From Paenibacillus glycanilyticus (GTDB taxonomy: Bacteria > Bacillota > Bacilli > Paenibacillales > Paenibacillaceae), in the NCBI RefSeq assembly GCF_030161375.1, contig NZ_BSSQ01000011.1, positions 62,001 to 126,000 on the forward strand: a DNA stretch of 64,000 nt, given 5' to 3'. This document shows, one piece after another, positions 34,739-43,610 of this stretch (position 1 is its first letter; every line of letters begins with the position of its first letter). Under the pieces are notes generated by a model, which ran no database searches, was not told the origin of the DNA, and worked only from the letters and a program-made list of their open reading frames with translations. A program made the position numbers and the translations under genes.

Positions 34739-35788
34739 ATGCGGAATAAAACAAAATGGTATACGTTCTTACTCATGATCATGGCTCTAGCGTTAATTCT
34801 TGGCGGTTGTTCGGAAGCAAGCAGCAACATGGACTCCAAAGGAAACGGCGGCACGAATTCAGCTACAACCGGAGCAACCGAACAGATGTCCGTCAGCGAA
34901 AATAAGGCAGTAACCGCAACGGAAGGCGCGGCAGCAAGCTCCGCCGAAGCGCCTTCTGCGGTAGGAGGAAGCGCGGACGGAGGGTCGGTTGGCGAGATTG
35001 CCGCGGAAGGCACCGGTACGGGACTTAATCAGAAGCTGATCTACAAAGCGAATTTGACGATTGAAGCCGTTGATTATGACAAGGCGGCAACGGCGCTCCG
35101 TAACGCGATCCACCAAGCTAGCGGCTATATTTTGCAATTTCAGGATGGACAATATAACGGAGAGAAAAGTTCCACCTATACCATTAAAGTGCCTGCTGCC
35201 GGTTTTATGGATTTTATCGACCGTCTGGACGGCATTGAACATAAAAAGTTCGAACGGCAAATAAGCGGAACGGACGTTACGGAAGAATACGTTGACCTCC
35301 AATCGAGGCTGAAGGCGCAGCAAGTGGTGGAACAAAGGCTTCTCGCCTTTATGGACAAAGCGACTAAAGCGGATGATCTGGTGAAATTCTCGGAGCAGCT
35401 GGCGACGGTTCAGGAAAACATCGAGCGGTTGAAAGGCCGAATCCGCTACCTTGATAACAACGTATCCTATTCGACAATCGAGCTGAGGCTCTACCAGCCC
35501 GAAGCGGGGGCCGATACGAAATCAGTTGAAGATGGTCTTGGCGGTAAAATGTCACAAGCTTTGAATGACAGCGTAGACGCTATGGTCACCGTCCTGCAAG
35601 GCTTGCTCATCTTCGTGGCGGGCGCGCTGCCAATCCTGCTGCTGGTTGCAATTATCGGTCTGCCAATCTATTGGCTTCGCGGAAGACACCGTTCCAAACA
35701 AAGCTTCAGAGCTCACGTTAAACCTCCAATTGCCCCAACGGCCAAGGAGGATGGCCAAGAAGAAGATCCGGATCAGCCAAAAGGTTAA
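34739..35788 (+). CDS. DUF4349 lipoprotein
   Basis: A 349-residue lipoprotein with lipobox ILGGC at about 20-24, a long Ser/Ala/Glu-rich linker (25-90), the DUF4349 domain (about 95-260: LIYKANLTIEAVDYDKA, GYILQFQDGQYN, FERQISGTDVTEEYVDL, coiled coil RLKAQQVVEQRL) and a C-terminal membrane segment at about 285-312 with a basic cytoplasmic tail. The domain is common in Firmicutes but its role is unknown. AAAGGGGGAGTATGG precedes the ATG. It lies just upstream of the mra cluster. Confidence 0.85.
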   Translation: MRNKTKWYTFLLMIMALALILGGCSEASSNMDSKGNGGTNSATTGATEQMSVSENKAVTATEGAAASSAEAPSAVGGSADGGSVGEIAAEGTGTGLNQKLIYKANLTIEAVDYDKAATALRNAIHQASGYILQFQDGQYNGEKSSTYTIKVPAAGFMDFIDRLDGIEHKKFERQISGTDVTEEYVDLQSRLKAQQVVEQRLLAFMDKATKADDLVKFSEQLATVQENIERLKGRIRYLDNNVSYSTIELRLYQPEAGADTKSVEDGLGGKMSQALNDSVDAMVTVLQGLLIFVAGALPILLLVAIIGLPIYWLRGRHRSKQSFRAHVKPPIAPTAKEDGQEEDPDQPKG

Positions 35789-35809
35789 TCATATGAAATA
35801 ATTTTCAAA

Positions 35810-35840
35810 AATCCTGCTCACTCGAGCAGGATTTTTATTT
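35810..35840 (+). terminator. intrinsic terminator
   Basis: AATCCTGCTC pairs with GAGCAGGATT around ACTC, followed by TTTATTTT. It isolates the division cluster from upstream transcription. Confidence 0.85.
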
Positions 35841-35863
35841 TAGGTGGCGAACTAGTCTATCTT

Positions 35864-35911
35864 AGTGGGGAAAAGTGGTGCCAAGTGGAGGATATGGGGG
35901 AAGGGGTGGGG
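35864..35911 (+). promoter_or_regulatory. MraZ-binding direct repeats
   Basis: AGTGGGGAAA (35864), AGTGGTGCCA (35874) and AGTGGAGGAT (35884) repeat with an exact 10-bp period, followed by ATGGGGGAAG (35894) and a looser GGGGTGGGGC (35904). MraZ is known to bind TGGGN direct repeats with 10-bp spacing in front of its own gene, so these are very likely autoregulatory boxes. They also exclude the longer reading of mraZ that starts within them. Confidence 0.75.
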
Positions 35912-35919
35912 CGCATCTC

Positions 35920-36357
35920 ATGTTTATGGGTGAATATCAACATACCATTGATGAGAAGGGCCGCATTATTATTCCTTCGAAGTTCCGAGATTCGCTAGGC
36001 ATAAGCTTTATCGCTACCCGCGGTTTGGACAACTGTTTGTTCGTTTACCCTATGAATGAGTGGAGCGTGCTGGAGCAGAAGCTCAAGTCGCTGCCGCTAA
36101 TGAAGTCGGATGCCCGTGCGTTTACCCGGTTTTTCTTTTCCGGCGCAACGGAATGCGAGCTGGACAAACAGGGAAGGGTAAACATACCAGCCCACCTTCG
36201 CGATTATGCAAAGTTGGACAAGGATTGCATGGTGCTTGGCGTATCTAGCCGCGTTGAGATTTGGAGCAAATCAACATGGGAAGGCTACTATGAGCAATCC
36301 GAACAGGCGTTTAATGAAATCGCGGAGAAATTGGTTGATTTTGACTTTAACTTCTAG
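35920..36357 (+). CDS. mraZ: division/cell wall cluster regulator MraZ
   Basis: A 145-residue protein with two AbrB-like (SpoVT-type) repeats: [20 protein letters not shown] and [19 protein letters not shown] (each 19-20 residues). It forms a ring and represses the mra operon through upstream direct repeats. ATG at 35920 gives the family start MFMGEYQHT; the GTG at 35875 falls inside the binding boxes. It is followed by rsmH as in most bacteria. Confidence 0.95.
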   Translation: MFMGEYQHTIDEKGRIIIPSKFRDSLGISFIATRGLDNCLFVYPMNEWSVLEQKLKSLPLMKSDARAFTRFFFSGATECELDKQGRVNIPAHLRDYAKLDKDCMVLGVSSRVEIWSKSTWEGYYEQSEQAFNEIAEKLVDFDFNF

Positions 36358-36387
36358 AGTAAACAACAGGAATGGGAGGATGTTAGC

Positions 36388-37338
36388 GTGTTTCAGCATG
36401 TTACAGTGCTATTGGAAGAGGCGGTAGACGGACTGGCGATTAAGCCAGACGGCATATACGTCGACTGTACGCTTGGCGGCGCAGGCCATAGTGAGAGAAT
36501 TGTGTCCCAGCTAAGCGGTGGAGGGCGTTTAATCGCATTTGACCAGGATGATGCTGCGCTGGAGAACGCACGCGTAAGGCTTGCTCCCTATATGGATAGA
36601 GTAACGCTAGTCAAAAGCAATTTTCGTTATTTGGAAGAAATGCTTCTCACGTGTGATGTTCCAATGGTCGATGGTATCCCGCAGGTCGACGGTATTTTGT
36701 TTGATCTAGGCGTCTCCAGTCCGCAACTTGATGAAGCGGAGCGCGGCTTCAGCTACAACCATGACGCGCCGCTTGATATGAGGATGGATCAGGGCGGGGC
36801 TTTAACCGCTTATGATATCGTCAATAGCTGGGAGGAGCGGGAAATTTCTCGCATTTTGCATGTGTACGGGGAAGAGAAATTTGCAAGACAGATCGCGCGC
36901 AAAATTGTGCAGGCTCGCACGAACGCGCCCGTAGAAACAACCGGTGAGCTTGCCGAATTAATCAAATCCGGCATTCCGGCTGCAGCAAGACGGACTGGCG
37001 GCCATCCGGCCAAACGTTCGTTCCAAGCCCTTCGGATCGCTGTTAACGATGAGCTTGGCGCTGAGGAGGATGCGCTTGAACAGGCAGTCAAATGCGTTCG
37101 TTCAGGCGGCCGAGTATCGGTTATTACGTTCCATTCCTTGGAAGATCGCATCTGCAAGCATTTATTTGCGAGTTATGTTGAAAAATGCACTTGTCCGCCG
37201 GATTTCCCGAAATGTGTATGCGGCGGCACAGGAAAGCTTCGGTTAGTGAACCGCAAGCCGATTGTTCCGACAGAGCATGAGCTTGAAGTCAATCCCCGCT
37301 CTCGTTCGGCCAAGCTGCGTGTCGCAGAAAAATTGTAG
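36388..37338 (+). CDS. rsmH: 16S rRNA m4C1402 methyltransferase RsmH
   Basis: A 316-residue SAM-dependent enzyme that methylates N4 of C1402 in 16S rRNA. Motifs: [12 protein letters not shown] (SAM site), [29 protein letters not shown] (in part) and [11 protein letters not shown] start at 36388 follows GGGAGGATGTTAGC. Usual second gene of the mra operon (formerly mraW). Confidence 0.95.
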   Translation: MFQHVTVLLEEAVDGLAIKPDGIYVDCTLGGAGHSERIVSQLSGGGRLIAFDQDDAALENARVRLAPYMDRVTLVKSNFRYLEEMLLTCDVPMVDGIPQVDGILFDLGVSSPQLDEAERGFSYNHDAPLDMRMDQGGALTAYDIVNSWEEREISRILHVYGEEKFARQIARKIVQARTNAPVETTGELAELIKSGIPAAARRTGGHPAKRSFQALRIAVNDELGAEEDALEQAVKCVRSGGRVSVITFHSLEDRICKHLFASYVEKCTCPPDFPKCVCGGTGKLRLVNRKPIVPTEHELEVNPRSRSAKLRVAEKL

Positions 37339-37361
37339 GTTCTTTTAAGGGGGTACTTATA

Positions 37362-37748
37362 TTGGCTTATATTAACGGCAATTTGGCCATGCAGCCAAAG
37401 CGCAAGCCCGATCAGAAGACGGTCATCCGCGAGACGAAACGAGTTGTAGTAAAGCGCAAGTCGATTCCGATTCAAGAGAAGCTGCTGTACATGTTTACAG
37501 TTGTGCTTTGCGTAATCGTGCTTGGCGTCATTGTGAACCAATATGCGAAAAACTATGATATGCGAGTTCAAATCAAACAGATGAATAATCAATCTGCGGC
37601 TTTGAACATTGACATGAAAGAGTTGCAAAAGCAAGTCGAAATGCTGAGCGATCCTGAGAGGATCCGCAAGATGGCCGAGACGCAAGGCATGGCAAGCACG
37701 GAACAGCCTGACATCATGGTAAATACACAGTCCGCTAAGTCGGAATAG
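37362..37748 (+). CDS. ftsL: cell division protein FtsL
   Basis: A 128-residue bitopic protein: basic cytoplasmic tail (1-42), one membrane segment (about 45-66), and a periplasmic-side heptad coiled coil (about 70-115). It joins DivIB/FtsQ and DivIC in the divisome. TTG at 37362 follows AAGGGGGTACTTATA. Assignment relies on position between rsmH and pbpB and on topology, since FtsL diverges quickly. Confidence 0.85.
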   Translation: MAYINGNLAMQPKRKPDQKTVIRETKRVVVKRKSIPIQEKLLYMFTVVLCVIVLGVIVNQYAKNYDMRVQIKQMNNQSAALNIDMKELQKQVEMLSDPERIRKMAETQGMASTEQPDIMVNTQSAKSE

Positions 37749-37757
37749 GTGACGCAT

Positions 37758-39959
37758 ATGGTGAAACGAATTAAACTTCGTACGTTGTTGTTTGGAGGGA
37801 TAATTACCCTCCTTTTTGTTGTTCTAATCGGCAGAATCTATTGGGTGCAAGTCGTTAAGGGAGACTTCTGGTATGATAAAGCAAAGTCAAGATGGGCGGC
37901 AGAAGAGAAGCTGGTAGCGAAGAGGGGGTCAATTACGGACAGAGACGGCAACATGCTCGCGATGGACTCTATCGCTTACGATGTTACGGTCAACCCTTTT
38001 ATGATTAACAAGCTGAATATCGCCGACGAAGTAGCGGAAGGATTAAGCAAGCTTCTCGGCAAGCCCAAAGCCGATTTGCTTGATATTGTGACCAAGCAAA
38101 AGGCTGACGGCGAATTCTATCAGCAGCGCGAGATTCACGAGGAAGGCTGGAAGATCGATAAAGAGCTTGCGGACAAAGTCGTGGCTTTTCGGAAGGAGCT
38201 GTACGATAAATACAAAACGAAGGACGTTGGTATTTATCTCTTTGAAGACCAGAAGCGTTATTACCCTCGTAATTCGATGGCCTCGCAATTGCTTGGCTAT
38301 GTAACGAAAGAGGGGCAAGCCGCTACAGGCATTGAGGCTTATTTCAACGATAAGCTGCAAGGCGTCGACGGCGAGCTCAAATACGAGAAGGACGGCAAAC
38401 GGGTACAGCTTGCGCAAGGCGAAGTGGAATACAAGCCGGCCAAGGACGGTCAGGATATTGCGCTCACCATTGATATGGATATCCAGCATTACGTGGAAGA
38501 AGCGCTCGTGGGCATTAACGAGAAATACAAGCCTAAGAGCATTACCGCCATTGCGGCTGATCCAAATACGATGGAAATTTTGGCGATGGCCAATTATCCG
38601 ACTTTTAACCCAAATACCTATTGGGACAGTAATTACGAGAATGCGTATAACCATGCGATCAAGTCTTTATATGAACCCGGTTCAACGTTTAAGATCGTGA
38701 CGCTGGCGGCAGCGGTGCAAGAAGGGATTTTTAATCCGAATGCCACTTATCATTCCGGTTCGATTGCGGTACCTGGCGCGCCGGTAAAAGATATTAACAA
38801 AGTAGGCTGGGGAACGATTTCTTATTTGGAAGGCCTTAAACGTTCCAGTAACGTGGCCTTTGTAAAGCTGGGCTGGGAACAGCTCGGCGGAGAGAAACTA
38901 CTGGATTATATTAACCGGTTTGGCTTTGGCCAGAAGACGGGGATCTTGCTCGGCGGCGAAGCGGCAGGCGGCATCAATGTCAACTTGTCTATTCCTTCCG
39001 ATATAGCGCGCGCATCGTTTGGTCAAGGCAAGGTACAAGTAACGGCCCTTCAGCAGGTTGCGGCGGTTGCGGCGGTTGCGAACGGCGGCAATCTGATGGA
39101 GCCTCATATCGTTAAGCAAATCTATGATCCAAATACGCAAACAACGGTGAAAACCGAGCCTAAGGTTGTGCGCCAGGTTATTTCCAAGGACACCTCCAAG
39201 AAGGTGGGCGAATATTTGGAGCAAGTCGTTTCGGACCAAGAGATTGGCACGGGACGCAATGCCTATATCGAAGGTTATCGGGTAGCAGGCAAAACGGGCA
39301 CGGCGCAAAAGGTTATCAACGGCAAATATTCTTCGGACAAGTTTGTGGTATCATTTATCGGTTATGCTCCCGTAGAGAATCCGAAGATTGTTTTGTACAT
39401 CGTTGTTGACGAGCCGAATGATCCGCTTGCCGGCGGTGGTGCCGTTGCGGCTCCGGCCTTCAAGGACATTGTGTACAAGAGCCTGAAACATATGGGTGTT
39501 GCGCCAACGATTAAAGGCACCGAGAACGAGAAGAAAGAAGTGACCGTTACCGTGCCGAAGCTGTCGAGCATGACCGTGTCGCAGGCGAAAGCCCAACTGA
39601 AATCCCGCAGCTTGAACGTGGAGGTCGTTGGCGGCGGAACAAAGGTTGTGCAGCAAGTGCCCGCATCAGGCGCGTCAGTTCATCCGGCTCAAAAAGTGTA
39701 TTTGATCACGGAGCAGCGGGACAAGCTCAAAATTCCGGATATGACGGGCATCTCCTTGCGGGATGCGCTTGAGATAGCTTCCGTCTTGGATATTCGGGTT
39801 ACGGCCAAAGGCGAAGGGTATGTCGCAAGCCAGAAGCAAGTGACTCAAAACGGCGAACGTCTGCTTGAGCTTACGCTTGCTCCGCAAACGGATCTTGCGG
39901 CCGGCACGAGCGGGCAGACCGAAGACGCCGCTGCTGGCAACAAGGAATCCAAGCAATAA
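37758..39959 (+). CDS. pbpB: penicillin-binding protein 2B (PbpB/FtsI), two PASTA domains
   Basis: A 733-residue class B PBP, the septal transpeptidase. N-terminal anchor at about 8-30, dimerisation domain, then transpeptidase with S309-T-F-K312, SSN in LKRSSNVAF and KTG in AGKTGTAQ. Two PASTA domains follow (about 595-715) and an Ala/Gly/Glu tail. ATG at 37758 is spaced correctly from AGGTGA; GTG at 37749 overlaps that site. It is followed by spoVD, so the vegetative and sporulation septal/cortex transpeptidases are tandem as in Bacillus. Confidence 0.93.
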   Translation: MVKRIKLRTLLFGGIITLLFVVLIGRIYWVQVVKGDFWYDKAKSRWAAEEKLVAKRGSITDRDGNMLAMDSIAYDVTVNPFMINKLNIADEVAEGLSKLLGKPKADLLDIVTKQKADGEFYQQREIHEEGWKIDKELADKVVAFRKELYDKYKTKDVGIYLFEDQKRYYPRNSMASQLLGYVTKEGQAATGIEAYFNDKLQGVDGELKYEKDGKRVQLAQGEVEYKPAKDGQDIALTIDMDIQHYVEEALVGINEKYKPKSITAIAADPNTMEILAMANYPTFNPNTYWDSNYENAYNHAIKSLYEPGSTFKIVTLAAAVQEGIFNPNATYHSGSIAVPGAPVKDINKVGWGTISYLEGLKRSSNVAFVKLGWEQLGGEKLLDYINRFGFGQKTGILLGGEAAGGINVNLSIPSDIARASFGQGKVQVTALQQVAAVAAVANGGNLMEPHIVKQIYDPNTQTTVKTEPKVVRQVISKDTSKKVGEYLEQVVSDQEIGTGRNAYIEGYRVAGKTGTAQKVINGKYSSDKFVVSFIGYAPVENPKIVLYIVVDEPNDPLAGGGAVAAPAFKDIVYKSLKHMGVAPTIKGTENEKKEVTVTVPKLSSMTVSQAKAQLKSRSLNVEVVGGGTKVVQQVPASGASVHPAQKVYLITEQRDKLKIPDMTGISLRDALEIASVLDIRVTAKGEGYVASQKQVTQNGERLLELTLAPQTDLAAGTSGQTEDAAAGNKESKQ

Positions 39960-40059
39960 TTCGTCCATAGCTTGTTCTATCCCCCACTTGTCCATCATAG
40001 GTTGGGAATGAGCGTCAGCGTATGCTCATCCTGAGGGTGAGGCGTGAGGGGGAACAAGG

Positions 40060-41997
40060 ATGAAAGTATCAAATGTAACGTTGCGTCGCCGGTTGTTTAT
40101 CGTGCTGCTGATTACCGTGGCGGCTTTCGCCGGTTTGGTCTTCCGGCTTGCTTACGTGCAGTTGTGGCAAGGGGAGAAACTTTCTGCGAAAGCAGAGGAT
40201 TCCTGGCGGCGTGAAATTCCTTACAAGGCGAAGCGCGGAGAGATCTGGGACCGAAACGGAGTAAAGCTAGCGTATGATGTAAGTACGCCGTCCGTTCTGG
40301 CTATTCCCGTTCAAATTCCGGACAAACAGGCAACTGCGGCCAAGCTTGCGCCTTATTTGGACATGACGGAGGAAGCTCTCGTTAAGCTAATGTCCAAAAA
40401 GGAAATGATTGTGCAGTTAAAGCCGGGCGGCCGGAAAATGTCTCTCGACAAAGCCGAACAAGTCAGAGGCCTGCGACTGCCGGGCATCGTTGTTGCGGAG
40501 GACAATAACCGTTATTATCCTTATGGAAGCTTAGCGGCGCATTTGCTTGGGTTTACCGGGGTCGATAAAGGACTTACCGGGGTTGAAGCCAAATACAATG
40601 ATCAACTCACGGGAATTGACGGCAATGTTTCTTTCTTGTCGGACGCATCGGGCAAGATCATGCCGAACTCATCGGATACTTATAAGGCGCCGCAACAAGG
40701 CTTAACGATGGAACTTACCATTGACCAGCAAATTCAATCGGTCATGGAGCGGGAACTGGATCAAGCGATGACAGCCCTTCAGCCTGACGATATTATCGCG
40801 ATTGCGATGAATCCAAATACGGGCGAAATATTAGGCATGGCAAGCCGGCCTACTTATGAACCGGCTAACTTTAGGGAGTACCCAAGCGAAGTTTATAACC
40901 GAAATCTACCGATCTGGATGACTTACGAGCCAGGTTCGACATTTAAGATTATTACGCTCGCAGCGGCTATTGAAGAGAAGAAGGTTGATCTAAAGAACGA
41001 AACCTTCTTTGATCCCGGCGCCGTCGAGATCGGCGGAGCAAGGCTGCGCTGTTGGAAAAAAGGCGGTCATGGCAGCCAAACGTTCCTTGAAGTTGTGCAA
41101 AACTCCTGTAATCCGGGATTTGTAAACCTTGGCAATCGGCTTGGCAAAGAGAAGCTTTTCGATTATATTAAAAACTTCGGATTTGGTTCAAAAACAGGCA
41201 TTGATATTCCTGGCGAAGCGAATGGTATTTTGTTCAAGCTGGATAAGGTTGGTCCTGTAGAGCTTGCGACTACCGCGTTCGGTCAAGGCGTATCGGTAAC
41301 GCCAATCCAGCAGATTGCCGCCGTTTCGGCAGCGGTTAATGGCGGAACCTTGTATAAGCCGTTTGTTACTAAAGCTTGGATTAATCCGCAGATCGGAGAA
41401 ACCGTGAAGCAGAATGAACCGGAAGCGGTCCGCAAGGTCATTTCCGAGGACACGTCGAAGCAGGTGCGAGAAGCGCTCGAAAGCGTCGTTGCCCTTGGAA
41501 CAGGCGGCAATGCGTTTATTGACGGCTATAGAGTAGGCGGGAAAACGGGTACGGCGCAAAAAGTTATTAACGGACGTTATTCTCCCAACGAGCATATCGT
41601 ATCCTTCGTTGGTTTTGCTCCGGCAGACAAACCGGAGATCGTCGTATACGTTGCGGTAGATAATCCGCAAGGCATTCAGTTCGGTGGCGTCGTAGCGGCT
41701 CCAATCGTACGCAACATTATGGAAGACGCCTTAACAATTTTGCAGGTGCCGCCACGCGACAAACAAATTGACAAGAAGCTGAAGCTCGGCGAGAACCCGA
41801 TTGTGACGGTGCCTAACTTGGTTGGTCAATCGGTGTCCGATATTTACGAGGATATGAATATGAACTTCAACCTGTCGGCGGCCGGTTCGGGCAAGGTTGT
41901 CATCCGTCAGGCTCCGGCAGTAGGAGCAAGGGTGGAGAAAGGATCTACGATCCGTATTTATTTGGGTGATGAGGATGATCTAACAGATTCCCATTAA
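40060..41997 (+). CDS. spoVD: sporulation cortex transpeptidase SpoVD
   Basis: A 645-residue class B PBP, exactly the length of B. subtilis SpoVD. Membrane anchor at about 8-30; active site S293-T-F-K296 in EPGSTFK; a SCN-type second motif in QNSCNPGFVN; KTG in GGKTGTAQK; one PASTA domain at the C-terminus (about 580-640). It makes spore cortex peptidoglycan with SpoVE, which is downstream in the same cluster. A small inverted repeat ATGAGC/GCTCAT lies in the 100-bp gap before it. Confidence 0.92.
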   Translation: MKVSNVTLRRRLFIVLLITVAAFAGLVFRLAYVQLWQGEKLSAKAEDSWRREIPYKAKRGEIWDRNGVKLAYDVSTPSVLAIPVQIPDKQATAAKLAPYLDMTEEALVKLMSKKEMIVQLKPGGRKMSLDKAEQVRGLRLPGIVVAEDNNRYYPYGSLAAHLLGFTGVDKGLTGVEAKYNDQLTGIDGNVSFLSDASGKIMPNSSDTYKAPQQGLTMELTIDQQIQSVMERELDQAMTALQPDDIIAIAMNPNTGEILGMASRPTYEPANFREYPSEVYNRNLPIWMTYEPGSTFKIITLAAAIEEKKVDLKNETFFDPGAVEIGGARLRCWKKGGHGSQTFLEVVQNSCNPGFVNLGNRLGKEKLFDYIKNFGFGSKTGIDIPGEANGILFKLDKVGPVELATTAFGQGVSVTPIQQIAAVSAAVNGGTLYKPFVTKAWINPQIGETVKQNEPEAVRKVISEDTSKQVREALESVVALGTGGNAFIDGYRVGGKTGTAQKVINGRYSPNEHIVSFVGFAPADKPEIVVYVAVDNPQGIQFGGVVAAPIVRNIMEDALTILQVPPRDKQIDKKLKLGENPIVTVPNLVGQSVSDIYEDMNMNFNLSAAGSGKVVIRQAPAVGARVEKGSTIRIYLGDEDDLTDSH

Positions 41998-42006
41998 CTT
42001 ACGATG

Positions 42007-42081
42007 GTCAAGGAAGATGATAGATGCATCCTTCTTGACTTACTGTAGTCAAGGATGATGATATAAACCATCCTCCTTGAC
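42007..42081 (+). repeat. tandem near-identical hairpins between spoVD and murE
   Basis: GTCAAGGAAGATG (42007-42019) pairs with CATCCTTCTTGAC (42027-42039), and 41 bp on GTCAAGGATGATG (42048-42060) pairs with CATCCTCCTTGAC (42069-42081). The two hairpins can also pair crosswise. There is no U-tract. TATAAT follows directly at 42082-42087, 36 bp before murE, so a promoter element may lie here too. Confidence 0.7.
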
Positions 42082-42122
42082 TATAATGAGAGATAAAGAC
42101 CTACATATGGGAGGAATACAAC

Positions 42123-43610
42123 ATGCGATTAAGCGAATTGGCAGAACTGCTGATTACGGCGAAGCTGAGCGGATCGGGCGATATGGAGATAACCGGTATC
42201 GAGACCGATTCCCGCAAGGTGGAGCCTGGACAATTATTCATCTGCCTGCCTGGACATACGGTTGACGGCCACGCGTTTGCGCCGCAGGCGGCAGCCAAAG
42301 GCGCAGTCGCATTCGTCGTTGAACATGAGCTCGCGCTGGATGCGCCTCAGCTAGTCGTTAAGGACAGCCGCCTCGCTATGGCGGTATTGGCTGACCGGTT
42401 CTACGGGCATCCCAGCAGGGCATTGAATCTGATTGGCGTAACAGGGACGAACGGCAAGACAACAACGACTTACTTGATTGAACAGATCCTGAATGATCAT
42501 GGGAAAAATTCAGGAGTAATCGGGACGGTAGAGATGCGTTATGCGGGCAAATCCTTCCCGATGTCCGGCACGACGCCGGAGGCGCTTCAGTTGCAGCGAT
42601 ATTTGGCCGATATGCGCAAGGAAGGCACGGCGTATTGCGCGATGGAGGTTTCTTCGCATGCCTTGGAACAAGGACGCGTGAAGGGCTGCCGATTCCGCAC
42701 CGCCATATTTACGAACCTGACGCAAGATCATCTGGATTACCACGGTACGATGGATAAATACGCCGATGCGAAGGGGCTGTTCTTCTCCCGATTGGGCAAT
42801 ATTTACGCGGCAGACGAGCAAGACCGTTCCTATGCGGTACTGAATGCGGATGATGAGGTATCCAAGAAGTACGCCAAGCTGACTTCGGCGGAAGTGATTA
42901 CGTACGGGATTGATCAGGAAGCGGATGTTTCTGCATCCAATATCCGCATTTCGCCGCAAGGCACAACCTTCCGGGTTAAGACATTCCGCGGAGAAGCGGA
43001 TATCGCGCTCCAGATGGTCGGCAAGTTTAACGTATATAATGCGCTTGCCGCCATTTCGGCTGCGCTGATCGAAGGTCTTACGGTGGAACAGATCAAAGCT
43101 AGTCTGGAAGCCCTCCCTGGCGTGCCGGGCCGCGTTGAATCGGTTCAGGCGGGTCAGGAATTTGCCGTCGTTGTGGATTACGCCCATACGCCAGACGGTC
43201 TTGAGAACGTGCTGCGCGCCGTGAAGGAACTCGCTCCGCCTCGCTTGATATGCGTATTTGGCTGCGGCGGAGACCGCGACCGGACGAAACGCCCGATCAT
43301 GGGCTCGATAGCAGCCCGCTATGCGGATTATGTGCTTGTCACCTCGGATAATCCGAGAACGGAAGAACCGGATCTTATTCTGAAGGATATTGAAGCTGGT
43401 CTTCTGGAAGACGGCGTATCCTCCGATCGGTATGAGCTGATGGTAGACCGCCGCGCCGCGATTGAAAAAGCGGTTGAAATGGCAAGCCCGGGCGATGTAG
43501 TATTGATTGCGGGGAAAGGCCATGAAACGTATCAAATTATAGGAAGCGTTACGCATCCTTTTGACGACCGTTTGGTGGCAAAAGAAGCGATAAGGGGATT
43601 ATTACATTGA
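42123..43610 (+). CDS. murE: UDP-MurNAc-tripeptide synthetase, meso-DAP type
   Basis: A 495-residue Mur ligase. It adds the third stem amino acid to UDP-MurNAc-L-Ala-D-Glu. The ATP loop is TGTNGKTTTTY; the substrate-defining motif is DNPR at about 409-412, which marks meso-diaminopimelate rather than lysine. The wall is thus predicted A1gamma type. ATG follows GGGAGGAATACAAC. Its stop overlaps the start of murF. Confidence 0.95.
   Translation: MRLSELAELLITAKLSGSGDMEITGIETDSRKVEPGQLFICLPGHTVDGHAFAPQAAAKGAVAFVVEHELALDAPQLVVKDSRLAMAVLADRFYGHPSRALNLIGVTGTNGKTTTTYLIEQILNDHGKNSGVIGTVEMRYAGKSFPMSGTTPEALQLQRYLADMRKEGTAYCAMEVSSHALEQGRVKGCRFRTAIFTNLTQDHLDYHGTMDKYADAKGLFFSRLGNIYAADEQDRSYAVLNADDEVSKKYAKLTSAEVITYGIDQEADVSASNIRISPQGTTFRVKTFRGEADIALQMVGKFNVYNALAAISAALIEGLTVEQIKASLEALPGVPGRVESVQAGQEFAVVVDYAHTPDGLENVLRAVKELAPPRLICVFGCGGDRDRTKRPIMGSIAARYADYVLVTSDNPRTEEPDLILKDIEAGLLEDGVSSDRYELMVDRRAAIEKAVEMASPGDVVLIAGKGHETYQIIGSVTHPFDDRLVAKEAIRGLLH

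Noticed and set aside
35875-35919. Longer mraZ starting at GTG 35875
   Set aside because: The extension is the MraZ box array, and MraZ proteins begin MFMGEYQHT as at 35920.
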